Source of the DNA: Eunapius fragilis
Taxonomy: Eukaryota > Porifera > Demospongiae > Spongillida > Spongillidae
Assembly (NCBI GenBank): GCA_963681505.1
Contig: OY811971.1
Location: 9,977,991 to 10,041,990, forward strand
Direction: 5' to 3'
DNA length: 64,000 bases
Below, piece by piece: positions 45,030-58,071 of this stretch. Positions within the stretch are counted from its first letter, which is position 1, and each line of letters starts with the position of its first letter. A program made the translations under genes and the position numbers. Under the pieces are notes generated by a model. That model made no database searches. It was given only the letters and a program-made list of their open reading frames with translations, and had not been told where the DNA came from.

Positions 45030-46900
45030 CAATTTTAAGCAGTTAACCATTGGACATTTTGCTATTCAACTTCTTGTCATGACCGATTGCTCATTATCAC
45101 GGTCACCGATCATTTACCATAGGACTATGCTGATTGGCTGTAATGACTGGTCATGATTGTGCACACGCAGTGAAATGTTATGGGTGTTGTTATGTAATAA
45201 CATATATGGCTAGCAAAAATACGTAAAGTGTGAATCAGCTGCTACAGATGGAAGTAAAGAAACTAAGAAGCGACAGTTAGCGTTAGTTACAACATTCAAA
45301 AAGTGGCAGTCACAGTTCATGTGTGAACAACAATAGATTTCTTGGCTGCTGACAAAGGGAACCGCAATGCACAATTGTAGACATGAATAATTAATGAGAC
45401 AGTTCATGTCCGACCATAATGTCCCTTGGTCTGACATTTTTTCAAGGGAATGATAAACTGCTCTGACTGTTAGATAGGACCACCACATGTAACAACAGAA
45501 GAGGATATTATGACTGAATTCAAATTCACTTTTCTAGCAGCAATATTATTAAGCCAACAAACTACATTTTGAAGATGGCCTCCCTCTCTGATCATACCCA
45601 TAACATCTCCACCATTACACTGACATACATATATGTAACCCCTTTAAAAAGCAATCGTTGGGAGTGAGTTCTGAATTTAGCACTGCCTGCACGATATCCA
45701 GATTAGGTGTATATATGAATGATGCCATACCCAAATACCCAAATATATAAATATATAAAGGGCAGGCTCTATGGAAAGTGATAAAGTTTAAATCCATCAT
45801 TTCATTGCAAAACGCTCAGTAGTCATTTACCATCAGCATTTTAGGGGGGTTTGGCCATACCAAAATATTCCAGCAAATGCTCAAAAAACACTCCTGTATC
45901 ATGGCTTATCACGTACAGAAAAAAATTGATGGTCTCCTTTTTAGCAGTTACATACATGTAGATATCCTATTACACATCTTTTGAAGCTTCCCACTTGTTT
46001 AACCAGCTAAACAAGTATTGCATGAAGTGGGGACAACACATAACAGAACATTCTGACCCTACAGGCTGTTGAGTGTTTGCTTCTGCTGAGCTTCACACAC
46101 TCAGCTACCTGAAATAAGAGCAGCACCATTCTACTGGAAGCCTAATATTAGAGTGTAGTATGTGCTTGTGGAGTAGGGAAGATAAACCTTGCTCACTTGA
46201 AGTTTCTGCCATGATAAAGTGATATGGCAGTGGTTGATTATCCAGTTAGCTTTTGCTTAGAGTTTGCAATGCCAAATAATCTAACTTTTTTTTTGCTATT
46301 TGACTGTTGTTTACAGGAAAGTAAATGTCCTGCTTGGGAATGATCCACATGTGACTAAACTACCCTGCATGTGAGTAGCCCAATCTTCAGGAAGGTCAAT
46401 GAAGGTCAGGTTGCATACTTGTCTAACCGAAAATGATCACCTGATAAGTCAGTCCATTGATTTGGTGAGTTGACCTTGTATCTGGACTCCCATGACTTAT
46501 TCTCCTTCTCCTAGGATCATACTGGCACTGAGATATTCTCCAGGCATAGGCAATTTAGAGGGGTTTGTGCCATTACAAAATTTACACACTAATTTTCAAA
46601 AAGTTATTAAGAAAATAGCACCAACGTGATTCTTACCAATCAGTCTAATCAAGTTATAATGGCCACACTGGTTTTTTTTTTTTAAAAGGGCTAACGTTCT
46701 GCTCCCCAACTACTAGCAAAACCACCACAGGGACAAGCTTGTGTTATATATCTACACCCCGGGATAGGCTATTAAATACCCCCTTGACAAACTTTTATTT
46801 CGACAATAAGTTGTCTTTTACAAATACCTGCTAACCGCTCCCCCCACCCCGGATGAATACCTTGAGCTGCCACTTATTTAAAAAAATGGCTCGTGTTTAA
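45030..46900. other. No gene seen
   Basis: Unique sequence upstream (in minus direction) of the first ankyrin exon found. The gene's promoter and first exon should be here or further on, but I found no convincing ATG exon. Confidence 0.4.
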
Positions 46901-46954
46901 ATGAAAGTAAAAACAGTAAAATGGTTCGCGATTAGTGCTACGGGCGTAGTGACC

Positions 46955-47403
<449 letters not shown>

Positions 47404-47409
47404 TTCGCT

Positions 47410-48176
47410 ACAATAGAGAGAGTGCGTAGTTGACGCACTGTAACATTGTGATTAAAATGGTTTGATGAATGTATCAAGGGATAAGTAGCATAGACTTGAA
47501 CGCTACATGTAGGGGCGTACATTGTACGTGTGCCGGATATAACGCCTAAGGCATTCGTAGTAGCGCGGGGTATACCCGACAGTCCGGCATCAGACGACAA
47601 CATTACATGAACACTGTACATGGAATCACTTACTCAGATCTCTGCCCAGCCCCTAGCTAGGATTAATGTACAGCTAATAGCCTATATCTGCCACTTCGAT
47701 TGTACCGCTCCGCCTATTGTGTACATTATAAAGGAATCATATCGTTTTGAGGATTAAAAACGTCACCACGCATAAGCCTCATACATATACATACACGCAC
47801 CGTACTTGCGGAGAGGAACAAGCCAACAATATAAATCACCCTCCCGCTACATGCATATGCATACGCATCAAACTCCCTTGCCCAACGCTTACTTTTCTAC
47901 TGCTCATACTTATCAGCACGTGACACTTGCAACGTATAAACAAATAAACGTGGGCGTATAAACAAAAAAGTGTTAAGCGTGCGTTAATTAATTGTGCGAC
48001 GTTTATTTGTGTCCCTGTGAAAAATCACGGGCTGATTATTCGTCTCGCTATTCATTTGCCAGATGAACAGTTGGTCTACCTCCTAGCTCCTCTTTTTTTA
48101 CTGTTTTACCAAATGTTGCATATAACGACTTTTTTACGTGGCAGCTAAAATGGACCTAGCGCATATTTTCAAATGA
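47410..48176. other. No gene seen
   Basis: Unique sequence between the CT array and the LTR element. Near 48140 a GTGGCAGC/GACCTAGCGCA motif marks a fragment of the dispersed repeat described at 5221. Confidence 0.5.
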
Positions 48177-48177
48177 T

Positions 48178-50316
48178 GTGTCGTGTTTCTGAACACCACA
48201 CGTAGGATTCACAAATTGATACAATCACGGCAGCAACGAACACACGTGAACAGAGCACAAACACAACGCACACCAAGAACTTATAAGACTGAATTGCACG
48301 TGTTCCTAAGCACCTTATAAGGAAATAGGTAAAAGGAATGTTTTAGAAGGTACAAAGTACACGATCTATGAATACGATTATAACTAAGCCCACAACACCT
48401 CCCTGCCAGCCTTGAGGTTCCCAGACCGATAAAGGCATAAGCTTCACTTGTGACATCTCACTGATCTTCTGGGATTCCCTGGACCATACTCTGTGCCGGT
48501 TGGCACGCGGGGGTTTCGAGTAGATTTCTTTGGCAGACCTTGAGGTAAGGAAGGGATCGGAAGTTCTGGGGTTGCAGCCTTTGCTCCCTCTTCTGACTGT
48601 GCTGTGTTCTCTGAGGGCTGGTTACCGGTTTCCAGTGTGGGTGAGGATGTTGGAGGTTCCCCAGGGTCGGTATCTTCATTTGCACCATACCTTGGCCTGA
48701 GCTGTTCGATATGACGTCACCATGTACCCCCTTTTTGGAAATACTCGAACATTCACACTGCGGGTCCCAAACACTTTGGTGACAACAGCTGGCACCCATC
48801 TAGGGTCCTTGTCCCGTCGTGGACCACAGTACAGCGCATAGCATGGGCTTCCGACCTTGTAAATGTGATGAACTGTTGCCTGGTTACTGATCTCCTCTGC
48901 CTGTGATTTTGTGGCTTCCCTGGCTTGCCTCCCTTGAAAGATATGTGCCGGTGAAGGGAGGAGAATGTCAATTTTGCTCCTTATTTGACGCCCATTGAGG
49001 AACTCGCTTGGGGAATATCCCACTGCCAGTGGGGTCCGACGGTACTGCATGAGAAACTCTTGAAGTGCAGTCTTAGGTGGGAGTGAGGACTTAACAAGAG
49101 CTTGTTTGAAAGTCTGCACGAGACGCTCGGCTGCTCCATTTGTGGCTGGGTGGTAGGGTGCACCTGTGAGGTGAATAATGCCCCTCTCCTGACACCATGC
49201 TTGAAACTCCTCCGAAGAGAATGATGTAGCATTGTCTGAGACGATTGTGTGCGGGTACCCAAAATGAGCAAAGTCCTGTTCCAGCAAGTATGTGGTGGCT
49301 TTGGTTGACGTTGAAGTAGTAGGATGGATACATGGGTATTTGGAATAGGCATCCACCAGTACCAACCAGTTGGTTCCCAGAAAATTAACTGCATGATCCA
49401 CATGGATTCGGCTCCACGGCTTCTCTGGTAGCATCCAAGGGTGATTAGCAGGTTTGGCTGGTTTGGTTTGGTGTTCTGCACAGGTTTGGCACCGATGACA
49501 TTGGTTTGTGATGTCTGTGTCAATCCGTGGCCAGTATACTGCTGTGCGGGCCAGTTGTTTCATCCTTTGGATTCCAAAGTGACCCAAATGAAGGAGTTCC
49601 AGGACTTGTGGCTGAAGACTGGGTGGGATGACAACTCTATTCCCATGAAGGAGACATCCATGCACTGTGGAAAGTGACATTGCAAGCTTCCTGAACTGTT
49701 CCACTGAGTAGTCCTTTGCTTGGTCATCTGGAGTGACTTTTGCTGGCCAACCTTCTCTGCAGTACCGCATCACACTTGAAATTACTGGGTCCTTGGCAGA
49801 CTCTTTCGCCAAAACACCTGGATCAGATGGGTTTAACTGAAGACTGATGACTCTGATAGTGCAGACCGTGTCAACGTCTGCCTCACTTTCCTCCCCGTCA
49901 AAAGTGTGGTCTGGCCCCGCTGGAAGGCGACTGAGTACATCTGCATTACAGTTCCGTAAGGTCTTCAATCTATGGTGCCAGATAGTCCGTCCAAAGCTCC
50001 GATGTCGAGTCGAACGGTGGGAAGGTAGGGAAGGAAGTTGCGGGCATGGGCTTACTCAGTCCTTTAGCGATTGCTGCGACGAGCGCTTCTGTTTGTTCTC
50101 GCTGTGAGTCCATCTGCCGCTGGAAGAGCTTGATAAGTTCGCTTAGTTCTGCCATGATTGTTGATCCTGCCGACTACGCCAATAAATCCTGTCGTGTTTC
50201 TGAACACCACACGTAGGATTCACAAATTGATACAATCACGGCAGCAACGAACACACGTGAACAGAGCACAAACACAACGCACACCAAGAACTAATAAGAC
50301 TGAATTGCACGTGTGC
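48178..50316 (-). mobile_element. Ty3/Gypsy-type LTR retrotransposon, fossil
   Basis: Two direct repeats of about 125 bp, at 48178-48303 and 50191-50315, are nearly identical and act as short LTRs (both contain CGTGTTTCTGAACACCACAC). Between them, on the minus strand, are a short gag N-terminus next to the 5' LTR and a pol C-terminal region with the integrase: a zinc-binding HHCC part (HLGHFGIQRM, CHRCQTC), the catalytic core (IHVDHAVNF, TIVSDNATSF, ERLVQTFKQ) and a C-terminal part. The central parts of a complete element are not present, so the copy is broken. Near-identical LTRs suggest a fairly recent insertion. It sits in or beside a copy of the dispersed repeat with the GCGCTAGGTCC motif. 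Confidence 0.85.
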
Positions 50317-50365
50317 GTCAACTTTCTCTTTGCGCTAGGTCCCTTTAATTTTCGCTGCCACGACT

Positions 50366-50493
50366 AGTCTCGTACCCAGACCGTCTATGACGTAAGCGAT
50401 TATCGCTGTAAACAGTATAATCACTACGTCCGTAGTGATTATACTGTTTACAGCGATAATCGCTTACGTCATAGACGGTCTGGGTACGAGACT
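50366..50493. mobile_element. 128-bp almost perfect palindrome (MITE)
   Basis: Two 63-bp arms, starting AGTCTCGTACCCAGACCGTC and ending with its complement, are separated by only two bases, with TA just outside on each side. A truncated left arm is at 5349-5400, and a diverged end at 42495-42515. No coding capacity. Confidence 0.88.
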
Positions 50494-50679
50494 ATGCCAC
50501 GACCCCTTATTGTCATCAATTATTCAACATCAGCCATTTTTTTTCATTGGGGGTGGAAGCAGGCTTATATGCGACAGCAGATATGACAATTACAGACAAA
50601 GGAGTACACTTTTACTGTACATGTACTCCTTCACCATGCTGATGGCAAGGTGAGATGCCAACCTACCGGCAGAGAACAT

Positions 50680-51160
50680 CTCAACAGCTAATAGAATGCA
50701 CATCCACCCCATTGCGAACATTGGTGAGAAGCTTGCGAGTCTCCGCTGCCGCCGTAGAAGCTGCACCAGATGATCTGCATGACTCCCGTAGTATGGCTGG
50801 GCAAAGAGGAGATGTTACAGTGACATCAAAAGAAGCTGCAGGCTTGCCCCTGTCTCACCCAGCAATGAGCACATCTGCAGGTCTGGTTGTGGTTGTGATC
50901 TCTTATAAGACCATAACCCTTCTCACTCAGATGAGCTCGCCGACAGAAGTACACAAAGACATCACGCAAGTGATTGTGCCTTATCACCTCATCTCCCCCA
51001 TGCCTGCAGGTTACAGCATGACAACCCAGCTAGGGGATCAAGAGCCACATCCTGGGCAAAAGCGACAAACAGTCCTACCAAAACCCCCACCTAGCCACCA
51101 CCTCACTGCAGTCTGGAACTCATTGGACTCCTTATGTAGACCTGAGCCCATATGGAAGGG
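50680..51160 (-). mobile_element. LINE fragment, degraded 3' part
   Basis: On the minus strand the broken frames still show RPADVLI, GKPAASFDVTVTSPL and related motifs of the LINE at 20110-21900. Its 5'-truncated edge meets the ATT-rich stretch at 51165-51215. Confidence 0.65.
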
Positions 51161-51164
51161 ACCG

Positions 51165-52216
51165 CTGACATTATATTATTGTTATTAATAATAATAATGA
51201 TGATAATAATACATGATTACAGACATGATTACATATAATATAGGAATACAATAAATAAATATATAGGAGGAGAAACAATATGCATGAATTATTAATAAAT
51301 CATGCTACAGTTCTAAGATGGGAGCCACCTGGAAAGGATTGCTGTCGCATTTGCCCTCACCAGATGCAAGTTGAGCCTGCTATACAGGTCAGACAGCACA
51401 ACTGACTTTGGTTTGCCCGATATGATGGCAATACGGGAGGCAAGCATCTTAAACAAGTCCATGGCTTCCTTTCCCCAAGCACCATAGGACTTCGTGACCA
51501 GAGGTACACAATACCAGCCCAAAGCATTGCATTTGGGGTCATTCTCAGTATGCTTTCGTTCTTCAGTGGACAAGGCGGCTGCCCCAGCTGACAATCCCGC
51601 TACTGAAACAATTTTGGGGTTTAGCAGTGATGTCACTGAAATATCAAAGGCAGCTGGTTTGCCAAGGGCCCAGTTGGGTAGCAAAATGTCTGCAGGGCGT
51701 GAATGGTCATGCTCAGATGTAAGATTGCTACCCATCTCCACCATTACGCTCAAGTGGGCTCTACGGCAAGTCTCCGCCAACACATTGCGCAGCTGGTTGT
51801 GTCGGGTGACTACGTCTCCTCCTTTTTTGCACGTTGTAGCATGATGACCAAGGGGATCTAATGCACTGTTTGGGCATAGGGCACACAGAGAACCATTCGA
51901 GGTGTCCAAACCAAGCCACCACTTGATTGCTACCTGGAATACTGAGGGCTCAGGATGAAGGCCGAGACCTTCAGAAGGGACTACAGTTAGCCATGAAGCA
52001 GCATGTGGGGACGAGACAGACAACAAACGAGCCTTATCAGCAACAGAAGAAACGATCAGAATGTTATTGAACTGATGGATGTCAATCTTGCTCGAAAGTT
52101 GATTTTGATGGGCTGAAGATGAAACTAATCCATCAGACTGAATTGTATCAGAAGGAGATACAGACTCATTGAATGTCTGTATTGCATCAGAGAGATGGTG
52201 GTTGGAAGGGGAGCCA
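51165..52216 (-). mobile_element. LINE copy, 3' part with long open frame
   Basis: The frame 52302-51313 (minus) is open for over 300 codons. Residues from the part read as LINE: ARLLSVSSPHAASWLTVVPS, WWLGLDTSNGSLCALC, the Cys-Cys-His-Cys pattern CALC...GHHATTC, VVTRHNQLRNVL, RPADILLPNW and AAFDISVTSLL, then a C-terminal ALGWYCVPLV...SRLNLHLVRANA segment. The PAD...D pattern after RHN fits a restriction-like endonuclease fold as in R2/R4-type LINEs; that is inference from motifs. The RT is absent, so this is 5'-truncated. The 3' end runs into ATT/AAT repeats at 51165-51215, and the 5' edge joins the ATT array at 52217-52256. Confidence 0.75.
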
Positions 52217-52256
52217 TAATTATTATTATTATTATTATTTAATAATAATAATAATA
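52217..52256. repeat. (ATT)n array between LINE fragments
   Basis: ATT units followed by AAT units, lying between the 3' side of the LINE fragment at 52362-52740 and the 5'-truncated edge of the next copy. A comparable array is at 53163-53190. Confidence 0.9.
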
Positions 52257-52361
52257 ATATTGACAACAGAATACAGTTACAGGAGGATAAAAGGACAAAC
52301 ACAATTACATTATTATAAGAATAACTAACTTACAATAGATGCCGCTAACAAACCTACAGTT

Positions 52362-52740
52362 CTATAAACCTATCCGGACATTTTCTCTCCCCATGATGGC
52401 CCTAGCCACTGACCTCACCAGTGACATGTTGAGGTGGCCATAGATGTCACCCAGCATTTTGGGTTTGGGAATGACCTGGCCGATGGCAAGTAGAGAGGCA
52501 AGACGGGAGAAAACACTCTGGGCCTCCTTCCCCCAGTTACCGTATGTTTCTACAGCTAAGGGGATACGTGTCCACCCCAACTCCTGGCATCTGGTGTCAT
52601 TGGCCACATGCTTTCTAAGTTCAGCAGCATAGGCTGCTGCTCCCACAGATGTACTGGCATTGTTGAGGGTTACTGGTGTAAGGGGTGAAGCAACAGTAAC
52701 GTCAAAGGCCGCAGGCTTTCCTCTGTCCCATCCCTGAACA
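52362..52740 (-). mobile_element. LINE fragment, 3' end
   Basis: Open on the minus strand: WDRGKPAAFDVTVASPLTP, then AELRKHVANDTRCQELGW, IPLAVETYGNWGKEAQSVF and a C-terminus ending in VARAIMGREN before a stop at 52362. Corresponds to the last 125 or so residues of the family. Confidence 0.75.
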
Positions 52741-52760
52741 AATGAAATCCTGAGGGAGTC

Positions 52761-53162
52761 CTAAACTAAAGTTTTTAACCCTCTGGGGTCCGGGTGCCGA
52801 CACGGGAAAGTAAGGCCCTGGCTACGCAGTGAACCAAAGTGAGGTTCAGCCGTTGGTAAATGCTGACCAAGGCTTTGGACTTGCTGCAATGTAGCTGTAA
52901 GGCCAGCCGAGCTGCTACACAAGAGAAGGAGTCCCTGGCTTCTGTTCCCCAGCACCCATAGGTCTCGACAGCCAGTGGAATGCAAACCCACCCCAAGTGC
53001 CCTGCACTTGGGGTCGTTGGAGATGTGTTTGCGCATCTCGGCCATCCGAGCTGCAGAACCACCAGTGACCTTCGCTTCGGGCAAAGAAATAGGGTTAAAC
53101 GGAGAGGTCACTGTGATGTCGAAAGCAGCTGGCTTGCCTGTGGACCAATTGGGCACCAGGTA
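52761..53162 (-). mobile_element. LINE fragment, 3' end
   Basis: Starts abruptly at 53162, directly against an ATT array (53163-53190), with VPNWSTGKPAAFDITVTSPF. A frame change near 53000 moves the rest to the frame reading LGWVCIPLAVETYGCWGTEA...LARALLSR. It is a dead 5'-truncated copy. Confidence 0.75.
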
Positions 53163-53355
53163 GTATTATTATTATTATTATTATTATTACGTCTTATCGA
53201 GCCATTTTACACGCGACGGTAACGAGTGGAAATATATTATATCTGGTCGTCGAATGCATGCCGATCGTCACTGTAACGCAGCCAAACGGACGTGACGTTT
53301 AGAATAATTACATTCCTTGCTCCTGTTGATATTCATTTCTTGAACGCTGAAGGCG

Positions 53356-54540
53356 ATGTTTATTTTGGTGACTCTGCCTCTGCTGCTTTCAGCCGTTCAG
53401 CCTGGTAAGTCGCGATAACGCGTGAGCTATACAAAATGTCAAACTGAACTGTTACGAAAAATAATAAGTAATGCTCATCTCCTTAAAGCAAATTTTTCGG
53501 TTCATCGATTTTAATCTGCATTTATCATGAAGTTCTTGAAAGACGTACATGAATGTACTTTTTAAAAATCTCGCGCGATTGGCACAAATCGGCTACTGCG
53601 TTTACTTTATTACATTTTTGCGGCTGGAAAGTGTAGCCAAGTAAATATTTATTATATACCGACGCTTTTGGTTGATGTACTGATTGTGATACAGATTATT
53701 TAGAAATAGAAATATGAAATGCATTTTACATTATATATTATACCCAATAGAAAAGTGTGTTTGTAAGAATGGAGAGAGCTGCAAGAACTCAACAGACAAC
53801 CAATGTAACAACATTGGAAGCTATTGTACATCTACAAAGTGCCAAAATGGGGAACATGCATAAATGGATCAACTCTGCATCAGCGCTGCTGGTTTCACAG
53901 ATAGGAATTGTACGACTATTATTAATAAATTCTTACACATGTACATGCATGTCTTCCGGGTTATACAAGCCTCAATTGCAGTATTTAAATGTATATCCAA
54001 TCCTTGCCTGAACGGAGGAACCTGCTTGAACGGAATCAATAGCTACACTTGTACCTGCCCTCCTGGCTATACAGGCAGCAACTGTGGAGATAGTTGCATA
54101 TCCAAGCCTTGCAGAAATGGAGGAACGTGTTTCAATAGATTCAAAACATTCACATGTAATGGTTACAGCGGTGTCACTTGTAACCAGATTATTAATAACT
54201 GCATTTCTCACCCGTGTATGAATGGAGGAACCTGTGCGAACGAACGTATGGAGGTCTCACTTGCTCCACAAGTATGTATTCTACCTAATATTTTTGCATT
54301 CGTTTATTCGTAGGGGAGTGCACCAGTACCTATTGCTTGAATGGATCGATGGACATGCAGTGTGAGTCTGGATGTCAATCTACAGTGCAGGTTTTATGAA
54401 TGAGAGTGAGAGATTCAGCAATAAAATAATCTTATTACTTCAATTAGGTGTCCTGATGAAACTACAGGACCTCAATGCCAGTTTTATAATGGCGCCATCA
54501 TCAATTTCATATGTACAAGTATCCCTAAAGGTAATTATTA
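53356..54540 (+). pseudogene. EGF-repeat gene copy 1, decayed
   Basis: Exon 1 (53356-53404) still encodes a signal-peptide-like MFILVTLPLLLSAVQP with a good GTAAGT donor, but the upstream ATG used in copy 2 is lost. The EGF exon (about 53705-54275) is badly damaged compared with 60341-61024: one base missing in CAAAATGGGGAACATG and one in AATGGATCAAC, an EGF unit partly deleted at 53921-53933, and a gap in the CACATGTAATGG segment at 54155. The downstream exons, near 54316 and 54448, have also changed (AATGGATCGATGG instead of AATGGAGGAAC). Copy 2 is the intact one. This copy is best called a pseudogene. Confidence 0.8.
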
Positions 54541-55831
54541 TAATGGAGTCGTGGCAGCAAACAGGGACCTGGCGCAAATTATAATATTTTCCTGGAAGGA
54601 GCATCAAATTAAATTTGACCTGTTAAATTAAAATGTACGCGTTAAAAAAATTTCAGGCCACTGCAACTCCATGTTGGACAGACTAATTTCCAGTGCATAA
54701 GAGATTTGGAGAGGCATAAGTGTCTATAAACGTAGGCATTAATCATAAATACTATGCAACTAATGGTGTTTGCCATGAGATATTTGGAGTCAGGTGAAAG
54801 TTTAGTTCAATTGCAATTAAATAGTTTCTTTCATCGTAAGTGTAGCTTTGTTATCATATTAATCAATTTAAAGTGTTAAAAAGTGGAATGTTGTTGCGAA
54901 ATAAAATAAATTATGACCATTTGATCGCATCGAGAAGTAATCAAATACGGACAAATAATGTTTGCATGTTTGCATTGTTGGATGAAACACATTTCAGAGG
55001 CCTACAATTTAAGTCAAGCTCTGGAAGCAGTGTGAACATCAATGATTGTGGTATCCATTGTGATATAGATTGTTTAGCAGTAGGCTGTGCTGTTTCTATG
55101 CTCCTTTCATATTAACACAAATAAAATCCATATAACGTGCATTTTACATTATAATTATGCATACATACTTTATCTTATTCATATTTTTAATGACAGAAGC
55201 TTTTATTAGTAAAATTTAAAAACTCATTGTTTGGATTCTTAATAATATCAAAAACAAGAAGGATTAAAAATGACAGTAAATATGATAATCACCCATTGTA
55301 TATCTCAAGGTTCACACTACAGGTAATTATCCACACTTGGGTTAAATGTAATGTTTAATAGAAAAGCATTTATTGATGTACTACATACTATCAGTATAAT
55401 AAAAAAATATGGCACTGATTATAGTTTATTGTGTATTTTCATGAGCACATCATGTTTGGAGCCAGGTGAAGAAATGGTCATTACATTATAAAAGTGCAAT
55501 GGTAATCAGTTGTGACAAATTTGTAGATTTATCTTATTCATTTAATTATACTTGAACGTTTAAATTTTTGTATGTCATACCACAAATGCCGACAGTTAAG
55601 AGTGATGCCCAGATGCCTGCAGAAGAATAGTGAACTAGCCAAGCTATAATAATATGCATTAATGTCATTAGATTGTACAACATGTACATGTATATATTGA
55701 ATATGTGCACAATCTTTACCAACTCTACCTTGCTATCATTTTTATTCAGTAATTTATTTCAACACACGAATGGAAATTTCAGTTTATTAAGTCGCAATGA
55801 CAGGGTTATGATATAAAGGATTTCATAGATA

Positions 55832-56101
55832 GCAAGTAACTAAAAACCTACTCTATGAGAAATTTGGCGATCTATAGGATTTGAAGGCAATTGGTGGTGT
55901 AAAAAGCAAGGAAACAAGGTCTTATCAGAAGGGAAAATGTATTTGTCTTAATTTAGCACACAAACAACACATGCCCTAGAAATGTGACTATTACATATTC
56001 CCTTCTGATAAGGCCTTGTTTTTTACACCACCAATTGCCTTCAAATCCTATGTAATGTATACCACCAACTTTCTCGTAGAGAACGTTTTTTAGTTACTTG
56101 T
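55832..56101. mobile_element. Foldback MITE of the ACAAG family, copy 3
   Basis: Arms contain AGTAACTAAAAACCTACTCT, TTTGAAGGCAATTGGTGGTG and TAAAAAGCAAGGAAACAAGG with their complements. It lies at the same place as the element 63553-63822 in the other gene copy, so it was there before the duplication. Confidence 0.85.
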
Positions 56102-58071
56102 TTCCTTGATGTTTGTTCATACTCAAATCACTGAAATCACTGTGAATATTATGTATCGCTGTAGGATGCCCGTGCCGATTCTAAAACATCGTCTCGAAAC
56201 TTGAAGGTACACATGTATTTCGCACGTCGTTTCGCTCGTTTCTTTTCCTGATGTGAAGGCATTTAAAACGACTTCACTAACAAAAGAGGTTACACCAAAC
56301 GACTATTGAAGCACCAAAGCGTTTACTCTAGTTGTTCGACAAACTTTTATTTAAGATATCTAAAATTACGTCTTACAAGTTATCTAATTATATGCGTCTT
56401 AGAATTTAGACCGTACTGTTCCGGGACGTAAAACAAAGACGAAACGGCTCATTTTTGTCAACTTGTAGTTCGATTGCTATTACAAGCTAAACGATCCGAT
56501 CGTCGGTAGTCTTGTTAAAGATGGGTCGCGTATTTTTAATGTGTTCCATAGTCGGTCTTATATGGATGTTTCTAGTGAGACTTCTAATGAACTGTAGGTA
56601 TATAATCTTGCGCTCCGATACTTGTTTAGACTCTAGAGAACTTGGAGACTTCGTGTGGCTGTAAAACCTAGCTAAGAGATTTTAAGCCTTAGCAATGCAT
56701 ATTCTTATTTTATTAAAAATCAGTTCATAATGTACTTAGCGTTAAATACGATCAGTTAACAAACGATTAAAGTCATTGTCTCCTCATAGTAACGTCATAA
56801 CACACCGTTTCACATTTGATTGTTGGTAGGTGCGATTGAATAGCTCCAAAGTCATGTAGCTATAACATTGGCTTGTTCTGCATGTTTATTTAGTTATCCG
56901 TTGTGGAGATACGACAAGCCCGATGTGCGCTAATGATTTACACAAACTACAGACCAAAAAACATTATGAAACTTGTGGCTTGGGGATGGAACACATTCCC
57001 AGATACAGACGTTGTCATGAGTGCCGCAGATTGCTACAAACTGACCTCGGCTATTAAAAAAAAAAAATCAATGGGGTATTCCATTTAATAATTTTAAAAC
57101 AAATTAATATGTAAATTGAACTGAAGCTTTAACAGTGATCATAGAAAAGTGTTGCTCAAGGCCAATGATATACTTTTTAGGATGATTTTACAGCTTAATT
57201 TGACAACTACGCACATATATAGATCCCCAATACTTCACAATTAGACAATTTGCTGATTCACAATTGCTTCCAGTCTCCTATATAATATTGAATAACATGC
57301 AGTGTAACAAGCCGGCTTAAGGTAAGATCGTGTTCCTTAGAAATCGTGTCCCTGTCGATTTGGTCAAACACTTTGGGTGCCACTCATTGCGCGGCCATTT
57401 ATAGGCTCACAAACTATAGCAGTACGTCAGAGCCATAAGATATGCATCGTGCACGGCGTATCAGCTAGGCTAGGGGAGAGGCGTGGCAAAGTTTATGCCC
57501 CACCCGTTACATCGGATGTTGTGCGCGGATATCAGTCTGGTAGTATGTACCGTCATAGATATATATATTTACGGTACCCTTTTGTGTATGGTGATGATAG
57601 CTGATCGAATCCGCGCATTTCGATCGCTTAATTTAGCGAATCTTGTTCGTTATAGAAGAGAACCATGCACTGACGTTTGTAAGAAGCGGAAACACGGTGG
57701 TACTTCAGTTGTACATGTTAATGTACTGGCATGGGCTCGGGAGGTTATGAGCTCGAGTTGCGGGAACCAGGTTGTAATAATTAATATAATGGCGCGAAAT
57801 GAACGTGAAATGTGCAATTATACTTTGCACAGCTGTATCTCCATTACGGATCAAGTAAAAATTTACAAATCAATAGATATCAAAATCGAAGCGAATTGAA
57901 TTTTCCTGCCAAAAGATATAGACTGTTTGAACTCCAAGGGGTATCGGACGTTGCACCACTGGCACGAAGCTAATGCAATACTCCAAAGTGTATTTCACCA
58001 TAGAGAAATGGTGTAGTATGAAGTGTTGAAAATAGGAAGAAAGTTCGGAAGTAATAGCGATTTATAACGTA
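56102..58071. other. Spacer, no gene recognised
   Basis: AT-rich sequence with ORFs up to 138 codons (57483-57899) that I do not recognise and that lack exon-like borders. No repeat structure stands out. Confidence 0.45.

Larger units (their letters stand above)
53192..56300 (+). repeat. Segmental duplication, copy 1 (EGF gene region)
   Basis: Matches 59345-63960 in order, beginning at GTCTTATCGAGCCATTTTAC in both. It includes promoter-side sequence (AACGCAGCCAAACGGACGTG), signal-peptide exon, EGF exon, 3' exons, a copy of the dispersed repeat at 54540-54720, and the foldback element 55832-56101. The duplication is tandem and direct, with 56.3-59.3 kb between. Confidence 0.85.

Noticed and set aside
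57377-57899. Overlapping ORFs of 75 and 138 codons
   Set aside because: No recognisable motif and no similarity to neighbouring genes; they are of a length expected by chance in this much spacer.
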